Source: UBA5177 sp002413265 (GTDB lineage: Bacteria; Chloroflexota; UBA5177). Taken from it: 6,796 bases of DNA. The translations under genes were made by a program, and so were the position numbers. Under the pieces are notes generated by a model. The model made no database searches and was not told the origin of the DNA. It worked only from the letters and a program-made list of their open reading frames with translations. The stretch is from the NCBI GenBank assembly GCA_036752825.1, contig DAIORV010000117.1:1-6796 (forward strand). The letters run 5' to 3'. Below are positions 1 through 6,618 of the stretch, piece after piece (within the stretch, counting starts at the first letter, position 1; each line of letters starts with the position of its first letter).

Positions 1-4
1 GAGC

Positions 5-1552
5 ATGAACGCCACAACTGAACGAGCTGCGTTGTTGCGTGGGGTTGAGATCTATGAAGAGATGACGGCGACTGTCGACGATCGGACCTTGGAGATCCTC
101 GACCGACGTCGGCGGACTGCTGTCGTCAGGCGGCGAGGTTGGCTAGTGCGCCGGATGTTGCTCTTGGCGGATGTTCTTGGTCTGCTGACGGCTTTTCTGA
201 TTGCCGAATGGTTTGTCGGCGTTCGCTCTGGAGTCGTCGATCACGTGAATCAGCGCGCCGAGATCCTGATCTTTGTCTTGTCGATCCCGGCGTGGGTCGT
301 CGTGACCAAGCTCTACGGACTCTACGATCAGGACGAGGAGCGCACCGACCACTCCACGGCGGACGACTTCATCGGCGTCTTTCACATGGTGACGGTCTCC
401 GCCTGGCTCTTCGTCGGTTTCAGCTATCTCACGAAGGTCGCGCATCCGACCGTCGGGAAGCTGCTGCTCTTCTGGGCCCTGGCAGTCGCGCTGGTCTCCA
501 TCGGCCGTGCGACAGCGCGTGCCTATTGTAGACGTCAGATCAACTATCTCCAGAACACGATCATCGTGGGAGCCGGCGAAGTCGGTCAGCTCGTCGGGCG
601 CAAGCTTCTGAACCATCCGGAGTACGGAATAAACCTCGTCGGCTTCGTGGATTCACACCCGAAAGAGCGGAGGGAGGATCTCGCACACCTGACCGTACTC
701 GGGGCCCCCGAGAAGTTGCCCGCGCTCGTTCGCATGTTCGACATCGAGCGCGTGGTTATCGCCTTCTCGAACGAGACCCATCAAGAGACACTCAATCTGA
801 TCCGCTCGATCAAGGACCTCCATGTGCAGGTCGACATCGTTCCTAGGCTGTTTGAGCTCGTCGGGTCTGGTGTGGGCATCCACAGTGTTGAAGGTCTGCC
901 GCTGCTCGGCCTGCCACCCCTGCGACTCTCGCCTTCGTCACGGCTTTTGAAGCGGACGATGGATTTCGTGCTCTCTGCCTTGGGGCTGATCGTGATGACG
1001 CCACTCTTCGCACTAATTGCAATTGCGATCAAGCTTGACTCGCCAGGGCGCGTTTTCTTCCGTCAAGTTCGAATGGGCGCAGGCGATGAAACATTCCGGA
1101 TCTTTAAATTTCGATCGATGTACGAGGAGGCTGACGAGTGTAAGGCAGAGGTCGAGCATCTCAACAAGCATCTCCGGAATGGCGGCGACCCGAGGATGTT
1201 CAAGATCCCGAATGATCCGCGAGAGACGCGAGTCGGAAAGTGGCTGCGCCGTTTCTCACTCGACGAGCTCCCTCAGCTCTTCAACGTCGTCAACGGCGAC
1301 ATGAGCCTGGTAGGGCCGAGGCCTCTCATTCTCGACGAGGACCAGTACGTTGAGGACTGGGCAAGGCGGCGGCTTGACCTGAAGCCGGGCGTCACAGGTC
1401 TGTGGCAGGTAACAGGACGCGACGACATTCCCTTCGAAGAGATGACCCGTCTGGACTATCTGTACGTCACGAGCTGGTCGCTCTGGCAAGACCTGAGGCT
1501 GGTCGCGCGGACTCTTCCTGTCATGTTCCGATCCCGGCGCGGCACCGCGTAG
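5..1552 (+). CDS. Polyprenyl-phosphate sugar phosphotransferase (initiating enzyme of exopolysaccharide synthesis, WcaJ/WbaP-like)
   Basis: This 515-residue protein should transfer a hexose-1-phosphate from a UDP-sugar to undecaprenyl phosphate, the first membrane step of polysaccharide repeat-unit assembly. Four probable membrane segments lie near residues 50-72, 86-104, 122-143 and 153-172. A Rossmann-like domain follows, with VGAGEVGQLVG at 188-198, as in the CoA-binding-like middle domain of this family. A further hydrophobic segment at 322-343 precedes the catalytic bacterial sugar-transferase domain. That domain is complete: KRTMD (316-320), KFRSM (368-372), DPRETRVG (404-411), SLDELPQL (418-425), GDMSLVGPRP (431-440) and PGVTGLWQV (461-469). 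Length and domain order match full-length family members. The sugar (glucose, galactose or other) cannot be read from sequence. The first visible ATG is used. Its ribosome site lies outside the window, and the ATG at 62 (residue 20) is an alternative with poor spacing, so the true start is uncertain. Confidence 0.95.
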   Translation: MNATTERAALLRGVEIYEEMTATVDDRTLEILDRRRRTAVVRRRGWLVRRMLLLADVLGLLTAFLIAEWFVGVRSGVVDHVNQRAEILIFVLSIPAWVVVTKLYGLYDQDEERTDHSTADDFIGVFHMVTVSAWLFVGFSYLTKVAHPTVGKLLLFWALAVALVSIGRATARAYCRRQINYLQNTIIVGAGEVGQLVGRKLLNHPEYGINLVGFVDSHPKERREDLAHLTVLGAPEKLPALVRMFDIERVVIAFSNETHQETLNLIRSIKDLHVQVDIVPRLFELVGSGVGIHSVEGLPLLGLPPLRLSPSSRLLKRTMDFVLSALGLIVMTPLFALIAIAIKLDSPGRVFFRQVRMGAGDETFRIFKFRSMYEEADECKAEVEHLNKHLRNGGDPRMFKIPNDPRETRVGKWLRRFSLDELPQLFNVVNGDMSLVGPRPLILDEDQYVEDWARRRLDLKPGVTGLWQVTGRDDIPFEEMTRLDYLYVTSWSLWQDLRLVARTLPVMFRSRRGTA

Positions 1553-1568
1553 AGAGTGGTGCCCCTCG

Positions 1569-2891
1569 ATGCAGGTAATCGATCGCACTAAACGCGCTTC
1601 TCTTAAGACGCTGGCAAGCGGGTCATCGGTCGTCGGCGCTCGCGTCGTAGTTATAGGTGTCAATTTCGCACCCGAGTCAACAGGCATAGCGCCGTATACG
1701 ACCGATCTATGCGAGCACCTCGCAACGATGGGAGCGTCGGTTCACATGATCACCGGGGTGCCGCACTACCCGACGTGGACCATTCCGCACGCGTATCGGC
1801 GGCGAGCGTGTGTTACAGAGGTGCACGGCGCTGTGCGTGTGACCCGAGCACGGCACTACGTTCCGCGCTCGCAGACCCCTCTTAGGCGCGCTTTGTTCGA
1901 AGGCTCGTTTATCGTTTCGAGCTCTCTGGCTTCGCGGTCAGTCAAGGCAGACATCGTTCTTGCCGTGACGCCAAACCTGGGAGCACTTCCGGTTGCGGCC
2001 GCAATCGCCCGGCGAAACCGTGCTCCACTTGGTGTGATCGTTCAAGATCTGATCGGGCAGGCCGCATCACAGTCAGGAATGCGTGCGGCCATGCCAATGG
2101 CGGGCCTTATTGGAAGGCTGGAGGCGCGATGGTTGCGCGCTGCGGATGTAGTGGGGGTGGTCAGTCGCGGCTTCGTGGGTCCACTGGTGGCCGGCGGTCT
2201 GGATGAGTCACGCTTGGTTCACCTTCCCAATTACACACACGTGGTTCCGGCTCCGAACGGCAAGGTAGCCGCGCGGCGAGCGCTCGGTTGGCCCGTGGAG
2301 AGTTTCTATGTCGTCCACACGGGCAACATGGGTTTCAAGCAGGACCTCAGCAACGTGATTGCCTCTGCGCGCCTTGCGCAGGAAGCCGCGCCGTCGATGC
2401 GCTTCATGTTCGTTGGTGACGGCAGCCAACGCGCTGCTGTAGAGAAGTCGAGCCGCGGACTCAAGAATGTGATGTTGAGTCCTGTTCTTAGTTCGGCGGA
2501 CTATCCGCTGGCGCTCGCGGCGGCAGACGTACTGCTAGTCAACGAGCGGCCTACAGTGAAGGACATGTCTCTCCCGAGCAAGTTGACGTCGTATTTCGCT
2601 GCTGGGCGGCCCATCCTCGCGGCAACGCGTGCCGATGGTGCGACTGCAGAAGAAGTGCACCGTGCAGGTGGAGGGGTCGTCGTGACGCCTGGAAACCCAG
2701 CGGCTCTTCTACAGAAGCTGCAGCTGCTTGCTGGAGACGACGAACTTCGAGCGAAGCTGGCGAGAACGGGACGAAACTACTCCGAGGCGAATCTCTCGCG
2801 TGTCGAGGGACGGAATAGAATCATCGAGTTCGTCGCTCAACTGACTCACTTTGACGCGAACCCAGATGTTCGTGGAGCTGGCGGGGAATGA
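1569..2891 (+). CDS. WcaI-like family 4 glycosyltransferase
   Basis: A 440-residue GT-B fold glycosyltransferase, probably cytoplasmic and acting at the membrane face, that adds one sugar to the lipid-linked repeat unit. It resembles WcaI of colanic acid synthesis. The N-terminal domain has VNFAPESTGIAPYT (31-44) followed by an HYPTW segment (66-70), both characteristic of that subfamily. A QDL motif sits at 159-161, and the C-terminal nucleotide-sugar-binding domain has TGNMGFKQDL (251-260), FVGDGS (281-286) and PSKLTSYFAAGRPI (336-349). The first Rossmann strand begins only at about residue 25, so there is a basic N-terminal extension of about 24 residues. No ATG, GTG or TTG occurs in frame closer to the strand, and ATG 1569 has a GAGAGTGG-like ribosome site (1554-1559 region), so this start is kept. 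It begins 16 bases after the phosphotransferase stop and overlaps the next gene by ATGA. Donor and acceptor sugars are unknown. Confidence 0.9.
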   Translation: MQVIDRTKRASLKTLASGSSVVGARVVVIGVNFAPESTGIAPYTTDLCEHLATMGASVHMITGVPHYPTWTIPHAYRRRACVTEVHGAVRVTRARHYVPRSQTPLRRALFEGSFIVSSSLASRSVKADIVLAVTPNLGALPVAAAIARRNRAPLGVIVQDLIGQAASQSGMRAAMPMAGLIGRLEARWLRAADVVGVVSRGFVGPLVAGGLDESRLVHLPNYTHVVPAPNGKVAARRALGWPVESFYVVHTGNMGFKQDLSNVIASARLAQEAAPSMRFMFVGDGSQRAAVEKSSRGLKNVMLSPVLSSADYPLALAAADVLLVNERPTVKDMSLPSKLTSYFAAGRPILAATRADGATAEEVHRAGGGVVVTPGNPAALLQKLQLLAGDDELRAKLARTGRNYSEANLSRVEGRNRIIEFVAQLTHFDANPDVRGAGGE

Positions 2892-3463
2892 TTCAGCCAC
2901 CAACTCTTCAGGAGCCCGTAAGGGCAAGGGAATCCGCCGACCAGAATTGGCGCCTCGGAAAATTCTCTGGCGTTGGCTACGACAAAGGTCGTCCGTGGCT
3001 GGTTCAGGCGGCGTGGTTCGCTGTCTCAAACCTCTTGTTCATGGCATGGTGGTTCCCACGGCGGTGGCGCCCAACGCTCTTGCGATTGTTCGGCGCCGAG
3101 ATCGGGACCGGCGTCTTTATCCGTCACCGCGTCCGGGTTCAGTGGCCGTGGAAACTTCGGATCGGTGACGATAGCTGGGTCGGCGAGGATGTCTGGCTCC
3201 TGAACCTAGAGCCGATCACGTTGGGTCGCGATGTGTGCCTGTCGCAGGGATCGTTCCTCTGCACCGGAAGTCACGATCGTCATTCGGCCTCGTTCGACTA
3301 TGACAACCGTCCGATCGTGGTCCACGATCAGGTGTGGATCGCGGCGCAGGCACTGGTCCTGCGTGGGGTGACCGTGCAGAGCAATTCGGTGGTCGGGGCC
3401 CGTGCTGTCGTGACGCGGGACGTACCGGCTGAGACGACGCTGCTAGCGGGCGAGCGATGGTGA
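2888..3463 (+). CDS. WcaF-like hexapeptide-repeat acyltransferase
   Basis: This 191-residue protein is a left-handed beta-helix acyltransferase of the WcaF (colanic acid acetyltransferase) type, likely to O-acetylate a sugar of the repeat unit using acetyl-CoA in the cytoplasm. The N-terminal part has the family's WRLGKFSG segment (21-28) and a hydrophobic aromatic-rich stretch (38-56). Hexapeptide-like turns run from about residue 69: FGAEIGTGVFIRH, IGDDSWVGEDVW and LGRDVCLSQGSFLCTGSHDRH. H129 and H132 in the last motif are the candidate catalytic histidines. A second run at about 149-180 ends VVGARAVVTRDVP. The chain then stops at LAGERW, where relatives usually continue GNPA plus a short tail, so the C-terminus looks trimmed or altered. 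ATG 2888 lies in an ATGA overlap with the upstream WcaI-like gene, with GGAG at 2874-2877. Pairing of WcaI-like and WcaF-like genes supports both calls. The acyl group and target sugar are inferred only. Confidence 0.9.
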   Translation: MIQPPTLQEPVRARESADQNWRLGKFSGVGYDKGRPWLVQAAWFAVSNLLFMAWWFPRRWRPTLLRLFGAEIGTGVFIRHRVRVQWPWKLRIGDDSWVGEDVWLLNLEPITLGRDVCLSQGSFLCTGSHDRHSASFDYDNRPIVVHDQVWIAAQALVLRGVTVQSNSVVGARAVVTRDVPAETTLLAGERW

Positions 3464-4572
3464 GACCTGCCCCGCGCTTCGTCCTTTATACGGCTGTTTT
3501 GCCCGCGTATCGTCGGATCTGCCTTGAGCTCATTGACGAGCAGTTGGGCCCGACATGGGGAGCATTCGCCGGCGATCAGCACCTCGATCGAACGGTCCGA
3601 ACTGATATTCCGAGACGGTTGTACACACCTCTCGTCAACCATCATTGGTGCGGCCGCCGGCTTTTGTTCCAGTCGGGCCACTGGCGCGAGGCCGTCGCAG
3701 CGTCGACTGCGATCCTCGATCTCAACCCGCGATCGCTGACGGCATGGTGCCTCCTGTTAGCGCGGAGGGTCCTGCGACGACGGACGCTGCTCTGGGGACA
3801 TCTTGACCCGCGAAAGGGACCAGGCGCGCCGACGGCACGACTACGTGCGGCCATGCGTGATCTTGCAGACGGATGCATCGTCTACACGTACGACAGCGCG
3901 CGTCGGCTGCCCAAAGCAGGAGCAACAGCCAGGATTTGGGTGGCTCCCAACTCTTTGTATGCGAGGGACTGTCTGAATGTGTCTGGCGAAAAAGAGCGCC
4001 ATTTGATCCTGTACGCCGGGCGACTGGAACCGGCGAAGAAGCCGATGCTGTTGCTGAAGGGCTTTGCCGCAATCGCGTCGGCAAAGCCCGATTGGGACCT
4101 TGTATTCGTCGGCGACGGAAGCCTCCGTCGCGAGTTGGAGTCGACGGCCACGAATATGGGGCTCGAGGGCCGCGTGCAGTTCTTGGGTGAGATCTATGAC
4201 CTAGAGGTTCTTACGGCAATCTATGCCGAAGCGCGTTGTTCTGTGTCACCCGGATTTGTTGGTCTCACTCTCACACAGAGCCTCGGCTTCGGAGTCCCGA
4301 TGGTCATTGCGGACGATGAGCCTCATGCACCGGAGATTGAATTGGCGCGATCAAATGCAGCGATCTTCTTCAGACACGATTCGGTGACAAGTTTGGCGGC
4401 GGCTCTACAGTCGCCGGAACTCGACCTCACTCTGCCGGAAAGGCGTGATCTGGTCGAGCAAGTGAAGAGCGCCTACAGCGCGGAGGCGATGGCTCAGGGG
4501 CTCATCGACGCGTTTCGAGGGGTTCCACAGAAGACGACGCTCGAGGACGGGGTACCGTGTCCGGTGGCGTAA
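3457..4572 (+). CDS. Family 4 (GT-B) glycosyltransferase lacking the E-x7-E motif
   Basis: A 371-residue glycosyltransferase, presumed to add a further sugar to the lipid-linked repeat unit in the cytoplasm. The N-terminal domain starts FVLYTAVLPAYRR (8-20) and includes GHLDPRKG (114-121). The better-conserved C-terminal domain has LILYAGRLEPAKKP (183-196), LVFVGDGSLRREL (215-227), VQFLGEI (240-246) and SPGFVGLTLTQSLGFGVP (264-281), then PEIE at 292-295. In most GT4 enzymes the region at 266-274 holds two glutamates spaced E-x7-E. Here those positions are G266 and Q274, a pattern I associate with a divergent GT4 subgroup of polysaccharide clusters (SPG-x-VGLT...SL) rather than with a broken gene, because the frame is open and the other motifs are intact. 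ATG 3457 overlaps the upstream stop by seven bases (ATGGTGA), and its 3' end overlaps the next gene by 16 bases. The product linkage is unknown. Confidence 0.88.
   Translation: MVRPAPRFVLYTAVLPAYRRICLELIDEQLGPTWGAFAGDQHLDRTVRTDIPRRLYTPLVNHHWCGRRLLFQSGHWREAVAASTAILDLNPRSLTAWCLLLARRVLRRRTLLWGHLDPRKGPGAPTARLRAAMRDLADGCIVYTYDSARRLPKAGATARIWVAPNSLYARDCLNVSGEKERHLILYAGRLEPAKKPMLLLKGFAAIASAKPDWDLVFVGDGSLRRELESTATNMGLEGRVQFLGEIYDLEVLTAIYAEARCSVSPGFVGLTLTQSLGFGVPMVIADDEPHAPEIELARSNAAIFFRHDSVTSLAAALQSPELDLTLPERRDLVEQVKSAYSAEAMAQGLIDAFRGVPQKTTLEDGVPCPVA
4543..4552 (+). promoter_or_regulatory. Ribosome binding site for the GTG-started acyltransferase
   Basis: A purine-rich GAGGACGGGG lies inside the 3' end of the upstream glycosyltransferase gene. 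Its GAGG core ends ten bases before GTG 4557. It supports that GTG as the start, since no in-frame ATG offers a better choice before the hexapeptide region begins. Confidence 0.45.
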
Positions 4573-5168
4573 TTGCACCGCCTCTCCACGATCGGGGACG
4601 GCTCGGGTCGACGCTTCTCGGTCGATGGCTGGACAATGCATGGCGGAAGACGAACCAGCGTGCTGCCGTGTCGGGAAGGGTCGAGGTTGGCCAGGGGCTC
4701 CGGCTCGGTCTCGGAGCGAACATCTGGTCCGCTCACGGTCTCATCATTGGCGACTTCTGCGCGATCGGGCGTCGCGCCACGATCAACGTCGACGGCAGAA
4801 TCGGCAACTTCCTGATGACCGGGACGCAGGTCTTGATTACAGGACGAGAGGATCATGCGACAGACCAGCTTGGTGTCCCAATGCTCCTATCCGAGTGGAT
4901 TGGTGATCGGGAACAACGCCCTACCGATGAGGTCGTAATTGGCGACGACGTCTGGGTCGGCTCAGGGGCAATCGTGCTTGGCGGGGTATCCATCGGTTCA
5001 GGCGCGATCATCGGAGCAGGAGCCGTCGTCACAACGGATGTTCCGGCATTCGGTGTGGCTGTGGGAAATCCGGCGCGTGTTCTGAGCGAACGGTTTAGCG
5101 ACGAGGAAGGTGCCGACCATCTCGAAGCGCTGAGAGAGCTTCACACCAAATGGACGATGCGATCATGA
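4557..5168 (+). CDS. Hexapeptide-repeat (left-handed beta-helix) acyltransferase
   Basis: A 203-residue acyltransferase of the xenobiotic/maltose-type O-acetyltransferase superfamily, likely to transfer an acetyl (or other acyl) group from CoA to a sugar of the repeat unit. A hydrophilic N-terminus of about 38 residues leads into beta-helix turns (VSGRVEVGQGLRLGLGANI, 38-56; LIIGDFCAIGRRATI, 62-76). ITGREDHATDQLGVPM (94-109) follows, with H100 the likely catalytic histidine. The classic C-terminal turns are VVIGDDVWVGSGAIVLGGV (126-144) and IIGAGAVVTTDVPAFGVAVGNPA (151-173). The GNPA ending is intact, unlike in the WcaF-like gene upstream. A charged tail of about 30 residues closes the protein. 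It starts with GTG, 16 bases inside the preceding gene, and its stop is in an ATGA overlap with a short downstream ORF. It differs clearly from the WcaF-like protein, so a second, distinct modification site is likely. The substrate is unknown. Confidence 0.88.
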   Translation: MSGGVIAPPLHDRGRLGSTLLGRWLDNAWRKTNQRAAVSGRVEVGQGLRLGLGANIWSAHGLIIGDFCAIGRRATINVDGRIGNFLMTGTQVLITGREDHATDQLGVPMLLSEWIGDREQRPTDEVVIGDDVWVGSGAIVLGGVSIGSGAIIGAGAVVTTDVPAFGVAVGNPARVLSERFSDEEGADHLEALRELHTKWTMRS

Positions 5169-5248
5169 CTGTAATTGGCACGCAAACCGAGTTGCCTCCG
5201 CGGCACGACGACCTGCCCCTTATTTCGATCGTGGCGTGTACTGGATAG
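5165..5248 (+). pseudogene. Probable remnant of a family 2 glycosyltransferase start (27 codons)
   Basis: This short ORF begins at an ATG in an ATGA overlap with the upstream acyltransferase stop, the same coupling seen at two other junctions of this operon. An in-frame ATG at 5150 is an alternative start. It ends at TAG 5246-5248, just inside the Wzy-like gene. Residues 17-27, LPLISIVACTG, match the opening strand of GT2 glycosyltransferases, whose N-termini commonly read PLVSVVVCTR or PLVSIVIPTY. After the stop, none of the frame's continuation resembles a GT2. The simplest reading is that a GT2 gene once stood here and all but its first codons was deleted. The alternative is a small coupled leader ORF that delivers ribosomes to the GTG start of the Wzy-like gene. 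The assignment rests on about ten residues, so it is tentative. Confidence 0.45.
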
Positions 5249-6618
5249 CCGCATTTGGGTTTGCAGCTGCGCTTGCTGCGTTTTCGGCTTTGTTTCTCAG
5301 CCGACAGCGACGCGCGGCCAGCTGCGAGCGCGATCATGAGGAGGCGCTCCGCGAACCGAATACAGCAGCCGTGCGATGGATCATCGTTCTTGCGTGGGCA
5401 TATAGCGTCATACCGCCGTTCCTCGGTCTCATGGCTTTGGGACGGCAGGGGAACAAGATCGGGACGCTCTCCGTAATAACCGCCATGCAGGGCCACGTTG
5501 CAGTCCTGTTATCCGTAGCGATTGCGGTTCTTTGTGCTCGTCTCATCGTTCTCAACCTGAATGCAACTCCCGCAAAAAGCGCATGGCGGCTGGCGGCGTT
5601 TCTTCTCCCGTGGATAGCTATCGAGGTAGTCCCGGGGATCGGAGCGGGGTACTCTCCCGGCAGGCAGTTCTTGCTGTATCCGCTGGTCGGGATCGCCCTC
5701 TGGCTGGTGTCACCGTCGGTGCGAGTGATCTCGACACTGGGCGTCCTTGCATTGACCACAGCGGCCTTCAGCCTTGTCCTCGGGCTGGTCTCTCCCCTCG
5801 GCCTTGTTGACGCCGGACCGGCGGGCATCGACAAGAACATCATCGGTAGCGGGTCGCTCTTGCTCGCCGGCCCGTACAACGCTTCTAACGGACTGGGCCT
5901 TTCGCTAGCGCTTGGTCTCGCATCGATCACTTGTCTGCGATCCGCGAGACTGCGCACACTCGGATTCGGGTTGACCTGGGGCGCTCTTCTCTGGACAGGA
6001 AGCCGCACGTCAATCCTCGCGGCGGCCGTTGTCTCCGGTGTCTACCTGCTCGCGCGTGGTCGGTCCCCGCGCGGCTTGAGAGTGGTCGGAACTGCCGCAA
6101 TTGCGGGCGGCATCGTCTTGATTGCCTCAATGCCCCTCCAGGAAATGAACCCCTACGCGTACACGCAGCGAGGAGCGATTTGGATCGCAAGTCTTTCGAC
6201 ATGGCACCACCACTTGTGGTTGGGATCAGGACCTGAGTTTTACGAGAGACCGAATGACCTCGGGTTCTATGCCCTCTACGGTCATAACCTATTTGTGGAT
6301 ACGGTCGCTCGGTCAGGAATTGTCGGAGTGATCGGCATCACCGTGGTGATCGTCACGCTCGTGTGGAGCGCGTCGCAATTGGCAACGGTCAGTTCGTTTC
6401 CGCTCCTCTTCACGATCGCCTTCATTTTCAGCTCGATACTTGAAGTACCGCTCGCTCTAAACAACCTCAACATCCTCGGTTATGCGACGTGGATCCCGTT
6501 CGCCGTAATCCTCTTTACGAGCGACGGAGCAGATCTTCATAGTCGGGTAGCGCTCGCAGCTCGGCCGGTCCGAGCAATAGTTCGGACGCCAGCGACAACT
6601 GGCGGGGGCGTCACATGA
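5236..6618 (+). CDS. O-antigen ligase/polymerase-like membrane protein (Wzy family)
   Basis: A 460-residue polytopic membrane protein, probably the polymerase that joins lipid-linked repeat units on the outer face of the cytoplasmic membrane. I count about 11-13 hydrophobic segments, at roughly 2-21, 46-67, 83-106, 117-134, 144-158, 163-185, 217-233, 240-254, 258-273, 281-298, 359-378, 387-405 and 412-427. Family landmarks are GPYNASNGLG (212-221, the usual place of a PN-x-LG motif), GSRTSI (255-260, with R257) and a large extracytoplasmic loop at about 299-358. The loop contains WLGSGPEFYERP and YGHNLFVDTVARSG, with H350. These fit the O-antigen ligase (Wzy_C-type) superfamily, and position next to a flippase favours polymerase over ligase. 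The only usable start at the 5' end is GTG 5236, which has no visible ribosome site and lies inside the preceding short ORF. Starting at the next ATG (5434) would lose the first two membrane segments. The stop overlaps the next gene as ATGA. Confidence 0.85.
   Translation: MYWIAAFGFAAALAAFSALFLSRQRRAASCERDHEEALREPNTAAVRWIIVLAWAYSVIPPFLGLMALGRQGNKIGTLSVITAMQGHVAVLLSVAIAVLCARLIVLNLNATPAKSAWRLAAFLLPWIAIEVVPGIGAGYSPGRQFLLYPLVGIALWLVSPSVRVISTLGVLALTTAAFSLVLGLVSPLGLVDAGPAGIDKNIIGSGSLLLAGPYNASNGLGLSLALGLASITCLRSARLRTLGFGLTWGALLWTGSRTSILAAAVVSGVYLLARGRSPRGLRVVGTAAIAGGIVLIASMPLQEMNPYAYTQRGAIWIASLSTWHHHLWLGSGPEFYERPNDLGFYALYGHNLFVDTVARSGIVGVIGITVVIVTLVWSASQLATVSSFPLLFTIAFIFSSILEVPLALNNLNILGYATWIPFAVILFTSDGADLHSRVALAARPVRAIVRTPATTGGGVT

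Noticed and set aside
143..616. A 157-codon minus-strand open frame under the phosphotransferase gene
   Set aside because: It is highly charged and low in hydrophobic residues, has no domain or ribosome site, and is fully covered by a convincing plus-strand gene.
1553..1568. Possible promoter or terminator between the first two genes
   Set aside because: The gap is only 16 bases and has no inverted repeat or T-run. It holds at most a weak ribosome site.
1256..1687. A minus-strand frame spanning the junction of the first two genes
   Set aside because: It crosses two real genes antisense and shows no family motif. The 16-base gap contains no sign of a divergent promoter.
2851..3168. A plus-strand 105-codon frame overlapping the WcaI/WcaF junction
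   Set aside because: It shares its DNA with the well-matched WcaF-like frame and has no recognisable motif.
5236..5440. A sequencing frameshift joining the 27-codon ORF to a hidden GT2 gene
   Set aside because: The same frame read past TAG 5246 gives an Arg/Leu-rich string with no GT2 features, while the overlapping frame encodes a clear membrane helix of the Wzy-like protein. A frameshift alone cannot restore a GT2.
5334..6008. A 224-codon open frame on the minus strand under the Wzy-like gene
   Set aside because: Its product is rich in Arg, Pro and Ser with no recognisable domain. It lies fully antisense to a well-supported membrane protein and is a composition artefact of high-GC coding DNA.
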